Part shown: in pieces, positions 16,506-26,078 of the stretch
Position numbering within the stretch: position 1 is the stretch's first letter
Layout of the letters: every line of letters begins with the position of its first letter
Assembly: GCF_002116635.1 (NCBI RefSeq)
Contig: NZ_LQPW01000136.1
Location: 1-57,920, forward strand
Length of the DNA stretch: 57,920 nucleotides
Origin: Mycobacterium szulgai
GTDB lineage: Bacteria > Actinomycetota > Actinomycetes > Mycobacteriales > Mycobacteriaceae
Direction: 5' to 3'
The notes under the pieces: generated by a model
What the model saw: only the letters and a program-made list of their open reading frames with translations
What the model was told of the DNA's origin: nothing
Database searches by the model: none
Program-made: the position numbers and the translations under genes

Positions 16506-16526
16506 TCACAGCCGTGATCACAGCCT
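16503..16526. repeat. 12-bp tandem duplication at the furA stop codon
   Basis: TGATCACAGCC occurs at 16503-16513 and again at 16515-16525, a 12-bp period. The first copy begins with the furA stop codon. It lies in the furA-katG gap, where processing of the shared transcript is known in other mycobacteria. Confidence 0.6.
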
Positions 16527-16553
16527 GATTGAATAACACCCGGAAGGAATGCT

Positions 16554-18791
16554 GTGTCCTCTGATACATCCGACAGCCGCCCACCCCACGCAGACACCAA
16601 GACGGCCAGCACCAGCGAGAGCGAAAACCCGGCGATCCCCTCCCCTAAGCCAAAGTCGCACGCGCCCTTGACGAATCGGGACTGGTGGCCCGATCAGGTC
16701 GACGTGTCGAAGCTGCACCCGCACTCGCCGCAGTCCAACCCGCTCGGCGAGGACTTCGACTATGCCGAGGAGTTCGCCAAACTCGACGTCGAGGCGCTCA
16801 AGGCCGACATGGTCTCGCTGATGACCACCTCGCAGGACTGGTGGCCCGCCGACTACGGCCACTACGGCGGCTTCTTCATCCGGATGAGCTGGCATGCCGC
16901 AGGCACCTACCGCATTCACGACGGCCGCGGCGGCGGCGGTCAGGGCATGCAGCGCTTCGCCCCGCTCAACAGCTGGCCGGACAACGCAAGCCTGGACAAA
17001 GCCCGCCGGCTCCTGTGGCCGATCAAGAAGAAGTACGGCAGCAAGCTGTCCTGGGCGGACCTGATCATCTTCGCCGGCAACGTGGCGTTGGAGTCGATGG
17101 GCTTCAAGACCTTCGGCTTCGCGTTCGGCCGCGAAGACGTGTGGGAGCCCGAGGAGATCCTCTTCGGTGAAGAGGACGAGTGGTTGGGTACCAACAAGCG
17201 CTACTCGGGCGAGCGGGACCTCGCCCAGCCTTACGGTGCGACCACCATGGGCCTGATCTACGTGAATCCCGAAGGCCCCGAAGGCAAACCGGATCCGGTG
17301 GCCGCTGCGGTGGACATCCGCGAAACGTTCGGCCGGATGGCGATGAACGACGAAGAGACCGCCGCGCTGATCGTCGGCGGCCACAGTTTCGGCAAGACCC
17401 ATGGCGCCAGCGCGGACCCGGTCGGTCCCGAGCCCGAGGCCGCCCCGATCGAGCAACAGGGGTTGGGGTGGAAGAGCACCTATGGGAGCGGCGTCGGCAA
17501 GGACGCCATCACCAGCGGCCTGGAAGTGGTCTGGACACCCACCCCGACGAAGTGGGACAACACCTTCCTGGAGACGCTGTACGGCTACGAGTGGGAGCTC
17601 ACCAAGAGCCCCGGCGGAGCCTGGCAGTTCACCGCGAAGGACGGCGCCGGTGCGGGCACCATCCCCGACCCGTTCGGTGGGCCAGGCCGCGCGCCGACCA
17701 TGCTGGTCACCGACATCTCGCTGCGCGAGGACGCAATCTACGGCCCGATCACCCGGCGTTGGCTTGACCATCCCGAGGAGCTCACCGAGGCGTTTGCCAA
17801 GGCGTGGTACAAGCTGCTGCACCGCGACATGGGTCCGATCAGCCGCTACCTGGGGCCGTGGATTCCCGAGCCGCAGTTGTGGCAGGACCCGGTTCCTGCC
17901 GTCGACCACGCGTTGATCGACGAGCAGGACATCGCGGCACTGAAGAGCAAGGTGCTCGCGTCCGGCCTGTCGGTTCCTCAGCTGGTCAAGACGGCCTGGT
18001 CGGCTGCGGGGAGCTACCGCAACACCGACAAGCGCGGCGGCGCCAACGGTGGTCGGCTGCGCCTCGAGCCGCAGAAGAACTGGGAGGTCAACGAGCCCTC
18101 CGAGCTGGACAAGGTGCTGCCGGTGCTAGAAGGCATCCAGCAGGACTTCAACAGCTCGGCCTCCGGCGGCAAGAAGGTCTCGCTGGCCGACCTGATCGTT
18201 TTGGCTGGGTCGGCAGCCGTCGAGAAGGCAGCCAAGGACGCCGGCTATGAGATCTCGGTGCACTTCGCCCCCGGGCGCACCGACGCCACGCAGGAGAACA
18301 CCGACGTGGAGTCGTTCGCGGTCCTCGAGCCGCGCGCCGACGGGTTCCGCAATTATGTGCGGCCGGGTGAGAAGGCCCCGCTGGAGCAGTTGCTGGTCGA
18401 GCGGGCATACCTGCTGGGTGTGACGGCCCCGGAGCTGACGGTGCTGGTCGGCGGCCTGCGTGCGCTGGGCGCCAACCACGGCGGCAGCAAGCACGGCGTG
18501 TTCACCGACAAGCCGGGCGCGTTGACCAACGACTTCTTCGTCAACCTGCTCGACATGGGTACGGAGTGGAAGGCGTCGGGGACGGCCGAGAACGTCTATG
18601 AAGGCTTCGACCGCTCCTCGGGGCAGCTGAAGTGGACGGCGACCGCCAACGACCTGGTATTCGGCTCCAACTCGGTGCTGCGCGCCTTGGCCGAGGTCTA
18701 CGCGCAGGACGACAGCAAGGGCAAGTTCGTCGAGGACTTCGTCGCTGCCTGGGTCAAGGTCATGAACAACGATCGGTTCGACATCAAGTAA
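16554..18791 (+). CDS. katG: Catalase-peroxidase KatG
   Basis: A 745-residue bifunctional haem catalase-peroxidase that detoxifies peroxide and activates isoniazid. The N-terminal half holds the distal triad Arg110-Trp113-His114 (RMSWHAAGTYR) and the proximal His277 (GGHSFGKTHGA) with Trp327. The Trp113-Tyr236-Met262 cross-link residues are all present. Ser321 aligns with the M. tuberculosis resistance position Ser315 and is wild type. The C-terminal half is the usual degenerate duplicate. The N-terminus (MSSDTSDSRPP) resembles the M. avium-type protein more than that of M. tuberculosis. The start is GTG with GGAAGGA at 16542-16548. FurA control is inferred from position. Confidence 0.98.
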   Translation: MSSDTSDSRPPHADTKTASTSESENPAIPSPKPKSHAPLTNRDWWPDQVDVSKLHPHSPQSNPLGEDFDYAEEFAKLDVEALKADMVSLMTTSQDWWPADYGHYGGFFIRMSWHAAGTYRIHDGRGGGGQGMQRFAPLNSWPDNASLDKARRLLWPIKKKYGSKLSWADLIIFAGNVALESMGFKTFGFAFGREDVWEPEEILFGEEDEWLGTNKRYSGERDLAQPYGATTMGLIYVNPEGPEGKPDPVAAAVDIRETFGRMAMNDEETAALIVGGHSFGKTHGASADPVGPEPEAAPIEQQGLGWKSTYGSGVGKDAITSGLEVVWTPTPTKWDNTFLETLYGYEWELTKSPGGAWQFTAKDGAGAGTIPDPFGGPGRAPTMLVTDISLREDAIYGPITRRWLDHPEELTEAFAKAWYKLLHRDMGPISRYLGPWIPEPQLWQDPVPAVDHALIDEQDIAALKSKVLASGLSVPQLVKTAWSAAGSYRNTDKRGGANGGRLRLEPQKNWEVNEPSELDKVLPVLEGIQQDFNSSASGGKKVSLADLIVLAGSAAVEKAAKDAGYEISVHFAPGRTDATQENTDVESFAVLEPRADGFRNYVRPGEKAPLEQLLVERAYLLGVTAPELTVLVGGLRALGANHGGSKHGVFTDKPGALTNDFFVNLLDMGTEWKASGTAENVYEGFDRSSGQLKWTATANDLVFGSNSVLRALAEVYAQDDSKGKFVEDFVAAWVKVMNNDRFDIK

Positions 18792-18804
18792 CACCCACAC
18801 AGTG

Positions 18805-18844
18805 CGACACCCCGCGGGCCGCCGGCTCGCGGGGTGTCGTTTTG
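18805..18844 (+). terminator. Strong intrinsic terminator after katG
   Basis: A perfect 12-bp stem (CGACACCCCGCG at 18805-18816 pairing with 18828-18839) has an 11-nt loop and is followed by TTTT. It lies 13 bp after the katG stop and 8 bp before the end of the convergent cyclopropane synthase gene. Confidence 0.88.
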
Positions 18845-18851
18845 CTTCGCG

Positions 18852-19715
18852 CTACTTCTCCAGGGTGAACTGATTGACGTCGATGTAGCCTTCGCGGAAC
18901 AACTTGGCGCACCCGGTCAGGTACTTCATGTAGCGCTCGTAGACCTCGTCGGACTGGATCTCGATCGCCTCGTCCTTGTGTGCTTCCAGGGCGTCGGCCC
19001 ACAGGTCGAGGGTCCGCGCGTAATGCAGCTGCAGTGACTGGTTGCGGGTCAGGGTGAAACCCGCCTCCGCGGACTTCTCCTCCACCATCTCGATCGTCGG
19101 CGGATGGCCGCCCGGGAAGATCTCGGTCGCGATGAACTTCAGGAAGCGGGCCAGCCACAACGTGAGCGGCAACCCTCTTTCGGTCATCTGCGGCATCGTC
19201 AGGCCGGTGATGGTGTGCAGCAGCATCACGCCGTCGGCCGGCAGGATCTTGTAGGCGCGCTTGAAGAAGTCGGCGTGGCGGTCGTGGCCGAAGTGTTCGA
19301 AGGCGCCGACGGACACGATGCGGTCGACGGGCTCGTCGAACTGTTCCCAGCCTTTGAGTTCCACCCGCCGGCTGCGCGGAGTGTCCAGCTCGTCGAAGAT
19401 CTTCTGCACGTGGGCGGCCTGGTTCTTGGACAGGGTCAGGCCGACGACGTTGACGTCGTACTTCTCGATGGCCCGGCGCGCGGTGGCGCCCCAGCCGCAG
19501 CCGACGTCGAGCAGCGTCATGCCCGGCTGTAGGCCCAGCTTGCCGAGTGCCAGATCGATCTTGGCGATCTGGGCCTCTTCCAGCGTCATGTCGTCGCGCT
19601 CGAAGTACGCGCAGCTATAGGTCTGGGTCGGGTCCAGGAACAGCCGGAAAAAGTCGTCGGATAGGTCGTAGTGCGCCTGCACATCATCGAAGTGCGGTAC
19701 TAATTCATCAGCCAT
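18852..19715 (-). CDS. Mycolic acid cyclopropane synthase family methyltransferase (CmaA1/PcaA-like)
   Basis: A 287-residue SAM-dependent enzyme of the mycolic acid cyclopropane synthase family, which modifies meromycolate double bonds. It carries PHFDDVQAHYDLSDDFFRLFLDP, YSCAYFERDDMTLEEAQ, the SAM loop LLDVGCGWGATARRA, and GAFEHFGHDRHADFF, a conserved active-site region. It ends YLTGCAKLFREGYIDVNQFTLEK. The ends match CmaA1 and PcaA closely, while the middle differs from both. The exact site of modification cannot be read from sequence, so no symbol is given. ATG start at 19715. Confidence 0.93.
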   Translation of the reverse strand: MADELVPHFDDVQAHYDLSDDFFRLFLDPTQTYSCAYFERDDMTLEEAQIAKIDLALGKLGLQPGMTLLDVGCGWGATARRAIEKYDVNVVGLTLSKNQAAHVQKIFDELDTPRSRRVELKGWEQFDEPVDRIVSVGAFEHFGHDRHADFFKRAYKILPADGVMLLHTITGLTMPQMTERGLPLTLWLARFLKFIATEIFPGGHPPTIEMVEEKSAEAGFTLTRNQSLQLHYARTLDLWADALEAHKDEAIEIQSDEVYERYMKYLTGCAKLFREGYIDVNQFTLEK

Positions 19716-19863
19716 GACCCCTGCGCCTTTCTGAACCTGAGAAATGTTTCCTCATGCATCAATCGAGCATGGTATCGGGTCAGCGTTGCCAACCGTGAAT
19801 TCCGTCGTCAAAGCAGATATTGCACAGGCGTGAAATACTAAGCACCACAACGGGATCCGCCTG

Positions 19864-20661
<798 letters not shown>

Positions 20662-20758
20662 AACGCCATGATCGCGTTGTGCCCACGCCATCGCCCAGGG
20701 TGCCGCAGAATATCGGTTTACCTAGCGCGGTCGTGCGGTCGTCGCAGGAGGGATGCCG

Positions 20759-22345
20759 ATGTCGTACGTGATCGTGTTACCAGCGAGCCTGGCTGCGGCA
20801 TCTTCGGAATTGTCCGAAATCGGCATAGCGGTCACGACAGCCGCCAGCGCGGCAGCAACGCCCACGATGGCCCTGGTGGCCGCCGCCGCCGATGAAGTGT
20901 CGGCTGCCGTCGCGGACGTCTTCCGTACGCACGCTCAGCAAGCTCAGGTGTTGAGCGCCCAGGCGGGCGCGTTCCATCAACAGTTCGTGGCGGCGTTGGC
21001 CGTGGGTTCGCACGCGTACGCCGGCGCCGAGGCGTCCAACGCAGCGACCATGCAGGGCTTACTGGATGCCGTCAACGCCCCCTGCCAAGCGTTGCTGGGA
21101 CGTCCGCTGATCGGCAACGGCGCCAATGGCGCGCCGGGCACCGGAGCCGATGGTGGCGCTGGCGGGTTGCTGTTCGGCGGCGGTGGGGCCGGCGGGTCCG
21201 GAGCACCCGGGCAGGCCGGTGGCAAGGGCGGGGACGCGGGCCTATTCGGAAAGGGTGGAGCCGGCGGCGCCGGCGGGGCCTCCTTGACCAAGGGTGGAGC
21301 CGGGGGCGCCGGCGGGTCGAGCTGGTTGTTCGGCAATGGTGGCGCCGGGGGCGTTGGCGGCAGTGGACAGATCGACGGCGGGGCCGGCGGGGCCGGCGGG
21401 TCAGCCGCCCTGTTCGGCAGTGGCGGGCGTGGCGGCATCGGCGGGCTCGGCGTGGACGGGGTCGCTGGATCCGGTGGTGCCGGCGGCGCAGGTGGGGTGT
21501 TCGGCGCCGGAGGCGTCGGAGGGGACGGCGGGCTCGGCGTCAACAACGTCGGCGGCGCCGGTGGCGCAGGTGGCCACGGCGGCTTGCTCTACGGTGCCGG
21601 TGCCGACGGCGGTAGCGGCGGCTCCGGTCGCGTCGACGGCGGAGCGGGCGGCGTGGGGGGCAGGGCCGGCCTGCTCTTCGGCACCGGTGGATCTGGTGGC
21701 GACGGCGCGACCGGGGGCGACAACGGCGGAGCCGGCGGCGCGGGTGGCCAGGCAGGCTGGCTCTTCGGTGCCGGTGGTACCGGGGGTGCCGGCGGCGCCG
21801 GCCATCTCGAAGGCGGGACAAGTGGTGCCAATGGTGGGATCGGAGGTGCCGGCGGGAACGCCGGACTCCTGTACGGCGACGGTGGAGCCGGTGGAGCCGG
21901 CGGCATCGGCCATATCAAGGCCGGAACGGGTGGTGCCGGTGGGAACGCCGCGATCATGTTCGGTGCGGGTGGGGACGGTGGGCATGGCGGCGCCAGCGGC
22001 ACCGCCGGCGGGGCCGGTGGTGCCGGTGGACGCGGCGGCATGCTGTACGGCGACGGCGGCAACGGCGGATTCGGTGGGTCGGGCGGGTTTGCCGCGCCCG
22101 GCGACGGCGGGGCGGGCGGACCCGGCGGGATAGCGGGATTGTTCGGCAACGGCGGCGAGGGCGGACCCGGCGGGATGGCGATGACCGGCACCGGCGGGGA
22201 CGGCGGCAACGGCGGCAACGCCCGACTGGTCGGCAACGGTGGTGGCGGGGGCAACGCCGGAACCGGCACCACTGAGGGCAAGGTGGGTGACGGCGGAACC
22301 GCCGGGCAGCTCTTCGGACAGAACGGTGTCAACGGAGCGCGATAG
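20759..22345 (+). CDS. PE_PGRS family protein, complete, 528 aa
   Basis: Residues 1-95 are a PE domain (MSYVIVLPASLAAASSELSE) with the YAGAE secretion motif. A linker with GRPLIGNGANGAPGTG follows, then about 400 residues of GGAGG/GGDGG PGRS repeats ending GQNGVNGAR. The ribosome site GGAGGG (20747-20752) directly abuts an ATG at 20753 but is 6 nt from the ATG at 20759, so the second is chosen, matching the usual PE start. Surface export by ESX-5 is expected for the family. Its role is unknown. Confidence 0.94.
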   Translation: MSYVIVLPASLAAASSELSEIGIAVTTAASAAATPTMALVAAAADEVSAAVADVFRTHAQQAQVLSAQAGAFHQQFVAALAVGSHAYAGAEASNAATMQGLLDAVNAPCQALLGRPLIGNGANGAPGTGADGGAGGLLFGGGGAGGSGAPGQAGGKGGDAGLFGKGGAGGAGGASLTKGGAGGAGGSSWLFGNGGAGGVGGSGQIDGGAGGAGGSAALFGSGGRGGIGGLGVDGVAGSGGAGGAGGVFGAGGVGGDGGLGVNNVGGAGGAGGHGGLLYGAGADGGSGGSGRVDGGAGGVGGRAGLLFGTGGSGGDGATGGDNGGAGGAGGQAGWLFGAGGTGGAGGAGHLEGGTSGANGGIGGAGGNAGLLYGDGGAGGAGGIGHIKAGTGGAGGNAAIMFGAGGDGGHGGASGTAGGAGGAGGRGGMLYGDGGNGGFGGSGGFAAPGDGGAGGPGGIAGLFGNGGEGGPGGMAMTGTGGDGGNGGNARLVGNGGGGGNAGTGTTEGKVGDGGTAGQLFGQNGVNGAR

Positions 22346-22402
22346 CCGGCCGAACACCCGCGGGCAGGAGGATGCGCGATCAACAAGCTCGGTTTCCGGA
22401 GC

Positions 22403-23779
22403 GTGGTCATGCTCGGGATCAACGCGATCATCGGAGCGGGAATCTTTCTGACCCCAGGTGCGGTGATCAAGCTAGCCGGGCCGTTCGCGCCCGTCGCATA
22501 CATTCTGGCCGGCCTGTTCGCGGGCGTCATGGCGCTGGTGTTCGCAACGTCGGCGCAATACGTGAAAACCAACGGCGCGTCCTACGCATATACGACTGCT
22601 GCATTCGGGCGCCGGATCGGCATCTATGTCGGTGTCACCCACGCGATTACCGCGTCCATCGCTTGGGGAGTGCTGGCGTCTCTGTTCGTCTCGACGCTGT
22701 TGCGGGTGACCTTCCCCGGCAAGCATTGGGCCGACGAAGATCACGTGCTCAGTGTCAAGACGCTGACGTTTCTAGGCTTTATCGCCGTGCTCTTGGCCAT
22801 AAACCTGTTCGGTAACCGAGTCATCAAGTGGGCCAACGGGATATCGACCTTGGGTAAGGTATTCGCCCTGTCGATCTTCGTCGCCGGGGGGCTCTGGATC
22901 ATCGTCACACAGCATGTGAACAACTACGGAACGGCTCGGTCGGCTTACCATCCGGCGGCGTATTCATTGCTCGGAGTTGCCCAGATTGGTACGAGTACCG
23001 CCTCCAGCTTGGCCCTTGCCACCATCGCCGCCTTGTACGCGTTCACCGGTTTCGAGTCGATCGCCAACGCCGCCGAAGAGATGCATGATCCCGAGCGCAA
23101 TCTGCCCAGAGCCATTCCCGTGGCGATCTTTTCGGTGGGCACAATCTACGTACTTGCTTTGGTGGTCGCGATGCTGCTGGGGGCGGAGAAGATCGTGGCC
23201 TCCCCCGACACGGTGAAGCTGGCAGCGGGCATCGGAAACAACGCTTTCCGTACCGTCGTCGTCATCGGGGCGCTGGTTTCCATGTTCGGCATCAATGTGG
23301 CGGCTTCGTTTGGTGCACCACGGCTTTGGACCGCACTGGCCGATGGGCGCGTGCTGCCCACCTACCTGGCGCGCAAGAATCGGTTCGGTGTGCCGATGGT
23401 CGCCTTCGCGATCACCGCGTCGCTGGCTCTTGCGTTTCCGCTGGCGCTTCGATTCGACAGTTTGAACCTGACCGGCCTGGCGGTGATCGCCCGATTCGTC
23501 CAGTTCATCATCGTGCCCATCGCTCTGATCGCGCTGGCGCGTTCGCACCGCGAAGAGTACGCCGAAATACCGCGAAACTGGTTCTCCGACAAGGTTTTAC
23601 CGATGGTAGCGTTCGTGATTTCGATCGTGCTTGCGGTTTCCTTCGATTATGGGTCGCTCTTCTCGTCGCGAGGGCGGCCCAATTACTTCTCGATCACGTT
23701 GATCGTGATCACCTTCATCGTCGTGCCGGCGCTGACCTACCTGCACTACTACCGGGCACGCCGACGGCAGTCAGCTTAA
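22403..23779 (+). CDS. APC-family amino-acid permease, Rv1979c type
   Basis: A membrane permease of about 12 helices, closely resembling M. tuberculosis Rv1979c. Helix 1 carries LGINAIIGAGIFLTPG, and FTGFESIANAAEEMHDPERNLPRAIP is the helix 6-7 signature. Rv1979c has been associated with clofazimine and bedaquiline susceptibility; its substrate is not known. The first standard start is GTG 22403, but coding similarity extends upstream (INKLGFRS). The ribosome site AGGAGG (22366-22371) is spaced for an ATC at 22379. The true start is therefore unsettled. It begins about 57 bp after the PE_PGRS gene. Confidence 0.9.
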   Translation: MVMLGINAIIGAGIFLTPGAVIKLAGPFAPVAYILAGLFAGVMALVFATSAQYVKTNGASYAYTTAAFGRRIGIYVGVTHAITASIAWGVLASLFVSTLLRVTFPGKHWADEDHVLSVKTLTFLGFIAVLLAINLFGNRVIKWANGISTLGKVFALSIFVAGGLWIIVTQHVNNYGTARSAYHPAAYSLLGVAQIGTSTASSLALATIAALYAFTGFESIANAAEEMHDPERNLPRAIPVAIFSVGTIYVLALVVAMLLGAEKIVASPDTVKLAAGIGNNAFRTVVVIGALVSMFGINVAASFGAPRLWTALADGRVLPTYLARKNRFGVPMVAFAITASLALAFPLALRFDSLNLTGLAVIARFVQFIIVPIALIALARSHREEYAEIPRNWFSDKVLPMVAFVISIVLAVSFDYGSLFSSRGRPNYFSITLIVITFIVVPALTYLHYYRARRRQSA

Positions 23780-24034
23780 GCGCCGGGTGGACACCAGATC
23801 GCCAACCAGACTGCACGTCTCGAGCAACCCCGGCCCATAGGTGGCGGCGCCGCACTCGCATTCCCAGCAGATATGCGTGCCGCAGGAGCACGAGATGGTG
23901 CCGACGATCATGTGTCCCGGCAGCAACCAATGGCCACGGGCACAGCGCTGCGGCGGTCTATCCAGCCACTGATCCGGCCAGTGCGGGCGCGAGCCCAATG
24001 CCGGCTCGCCAACATGAACACTCACGGGCATCAC
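23771..24034 (-). CDS. Small Cys/His-rich protein, possible zinc ribbon
   Basis: A candidate 87-residue protein containing RCARGHWLLPGHMIVGTISCSC, CGTHICWECECGAATYGPGLL and a final ETCSLVGD. The regular CxC/CxxC spacing suggests a metal-binding ribbon. The same layout (GH..LxPGxM..G, CECGAxTYGP) occurs in small conserved mycobacterial proteins. The start is unclear: GTG 24034, ATG 24031 or an internal start. It overlaps the permease stop by 9 bp, convergently. Function unknown. Confidence 0.55.
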   Translation of the reverse strand: MMPVSVHVGEPALGSRPHWPDQWLDRPPQRCARGHWLLPGHMIVGTISCSCGTHICWECECGAATYGPGLLETCSLVGDLVSTRRLS

Positions 24035-24375
24035 ACTGGCATTTGCTGCAGCGCCAAATCCAGCGCACGGCGCAAATCGTTATTCTCCGATGTCTTTCCT
24101 TGACCGTGTCGTTGTGGCCGACTCCGTATCGCGAGACCGACTGGCTTGCAAGGCATTGGGGCGATGTGCGATTGCCGGCGCACCGGTAGCTGTCGACGTG
24201 CGGCTGCGGAGCGCCTTCGACTCGGCAATCGCGGCGACTCAGGCTCGTGGCGCCTTCTGCAAATACCGGCGTCGGCCCCCGCCGTCGTCGTAGCATCTAA
24301 GACGGACTACTTGATTCCACGTCGGGAAATGAGTTGCCTCGGGCGCCGACGGGTGGAACGAGTGGGAGGTCAATC
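24035..24375. other. Intergenic stretch, no supported gene
   Basis: About 340 bp between the Cys-rich protein and the PPE gene. Short open frames exist on both strands (for example 24090-24293 plus), but none has a ribosome site, family resemblance or sensible composition. No strong promoter or hairpin was identified. It may hold the PPE promoter. Confidence 0.5.
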
Positions 24376-26013
24376 ATGGTGAATTTTGCGCTGGTGCCCC
24401 CGGAGATCAATTCGTTGCTGATGTTCACCGGCGCCGGCTCGGCGCCGATGCTCGACGCCGCGGCAGCCTGGGACGGGTTGGCCTTGGAGCTGGATGCGGC
24501 GGCCTCGTCGTTCTTGTCGGTTACCTCGGGGCTGGCCGGCCAATCGTGGCTGGGTGCGGGGGCGGCGGCGATGGCGGCCGCGGCCGCTCCTTATGCGGGG
24601 TTCTTGAGCGCCGCTTCAGCCCAAGCTCGAGAGACGGCCGCGCAGGCCAAAGGGATCGCTGGGGTGTTTGAGGCCGCGCGTGGCGCGACCATCCATCCGC
24701 TGGCGGTGGCGGCCAACCGCACCGGGTTCGCGCAACTAGTTCGGTCAAATCTGTTGGGACTCAACACACCTGCGATCATGGCCGTCGAAGGCGTCTACGA
24801 GCAGATGTGGGCCACCGATGTCGCCGCGATGTTCGGCTATCACGCCGGAGCATCGTCGGCGGCGGCCCAGCTGCCGACGGCGGCGAGCCTGCAACAATTC
24901 CTGAGCAGCCTGCCGAGCCTCGGCCTGGGCAACAAGGGCAACGGCAACGTGGGCGGCGGCAACACCGGCAGCGGCAATGTCGGCGACGGAAACCTCGGCA
25001 GCTCCAATCTGGGTGGCGGAAACGTCGGCAACAAGAACCTGGGCAGCGGAAACCAGGGCACCGACAACGTCGGCTCCGGGAACATCGGGATCGGAAACAT
25101 CGGTTTCGGAAACGTCGGCGTCGGCACCAGCGGTGGCCAGAACGTGGGCATGGGGAACTTCGGCAACGCCAACATGGGCTTGGGAAACAACGGCAACTGG
25201 AACATCGGTGGCGGCAACGCCGGCAACAACAACACGGGTGGCGGCAACACCGGCAGCGGAAACTTCGGTTTCGGCAACACCGGCAACGGCAACATCGGGA
25301 TCGGCCTCACCGGTAACAATCGGGTTGGGATCAACCTGGCGGGCCTGCTGAACTCCGGCAGCGGCAACATCGGCATCGGTAATTCGGGCACCAACAACAT
25401 TGGCTTCTTCAATTCCGGCAGCGGCAACATCGGCATCTTCAGCACCGGCAGCAATGCCCTGCAGCCGGGCCACTTCAACAGCCTTGGCTTCGGGAACTCG
25501 GGCGTGGGGAACGTCGGCTTCGGGAACGCGGGGTTCGGGAACACCGGCTTCGGCAATGCAGGTCAGTTGAACACCGGGTTCGGGAACTCGGGTGCCGAGA
25601 ACACGGGCTTCGGGAACGCGGGCAACTTCAACACGGGCTTCTGGGATTCGGGCGACACGAACACCGGCATTGGGAATTCGGGCTCCGTGAACACCGGCAT
25701 GTCGCATTCGGGGAACGTGAACACGGGTTTCGGGGCCATCACCAACAGCGGCCTGGTCAACTCGGGCTTCAACAACTCGGGTACCGGGATTTCGGGCTTC
25801 TTCAACACGGCCACCGGTCCTTCGTCAACCGCTATCTCGGGCTTTTTCAACACGGCCAGCGGTGGAACCATTCTCAATGGCGCCACCTCTGGCATTGCAA
25901 ATACTGGCATCCCGGGTGCCTTTGGTCCTAGCTATGCCGGCGTGAACTCGGGCTTGTTCAACAGGGGCAGTGCAATATCGGGTCTACTCAACCTGAGTCG
26001 GCTGTTGCCGTAA
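24376..26013 (+). CDS. PPE-MPTR family protein, 545 aa
   Basis: Residues 1-180 are a PPE domain (MVNFALVPPEINSLLMF, SWLGAGA, EQMWATDVAAMFGYHAG). The remainder is MPTR repeats of the GNxGxGN type. Late repeats become FNTG/FNSG, and the protein ends LLNLSRLLP. ATG at 24376 has GGGAGG at 24364-24369. Like the MPTR gene at 5662-7830 it lacks a PE neighbour. Export through ESX-5 is expected from the family. Confidence 0.94.
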   Translation: MVNFALVPPEINSLLMFTGAGSAPMLDAAAAWDGLALELDAAASSFLSVTSGLAGQSWLGAGAAAMAAAAAPYAGFLSAASAQARETAAQAKGIAGVFEAARGATIHPLAVAANRTGFAQLVRSNLLGLNTPAIMAVEGVYEQMWATDVAAMFGYHAGASSAAAQLPTAASLQQFLSSLPSLGLGNKGNGNVGGGNTGSGNVGDGNLGSSNLGGGNVGNKNLGSGNQGTDNVGSGNIGIGNIGFGNVGVGTSGGQNVGMGNFGNANMGLGNNGNWNIGGGNAGNNNTGGGNTGSGNFGFGNTGNGNIGIGLTGNNRVGINLAGLLNSGSGNIGIGNSGTNNIGFFNSGSGNIGIFSTGSNALQPGHFNSLGFGNSGVGNVGFGNAGFGNTGFGNAGQLNTGFGNSGAENTGFGNAGNFNTGFWDSGDTNTGIGNSGSVNTGMSHSGNVNTGFGAITNSGLVNSGFNNSGTGISGFFNTATGPSSTAISGFFNTASGGTILNGATSGIANTGIPGAFGPSYAGVNSGLFNRGSAISGLLNLSRLLP

Positions 26014-26078
26014 GCGAACAGGTGAGACCCCCGTCGGTGCGTGGTGGCGCGAGATCAACCGCTTGTCGCAGCCGTGAC

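Noticed and set aside
20977..22572. Pro-rich minus-strand frames opposite a PE_PGRS gene
   Set aside because: Shadows of GGC/GGT-rich repeats.
24090..24293. 67-codon plus frame starting MSFLDRVVVAD
   Set aside because: No ribosome site and no supporting similarity; it might be real but cannot be supported.
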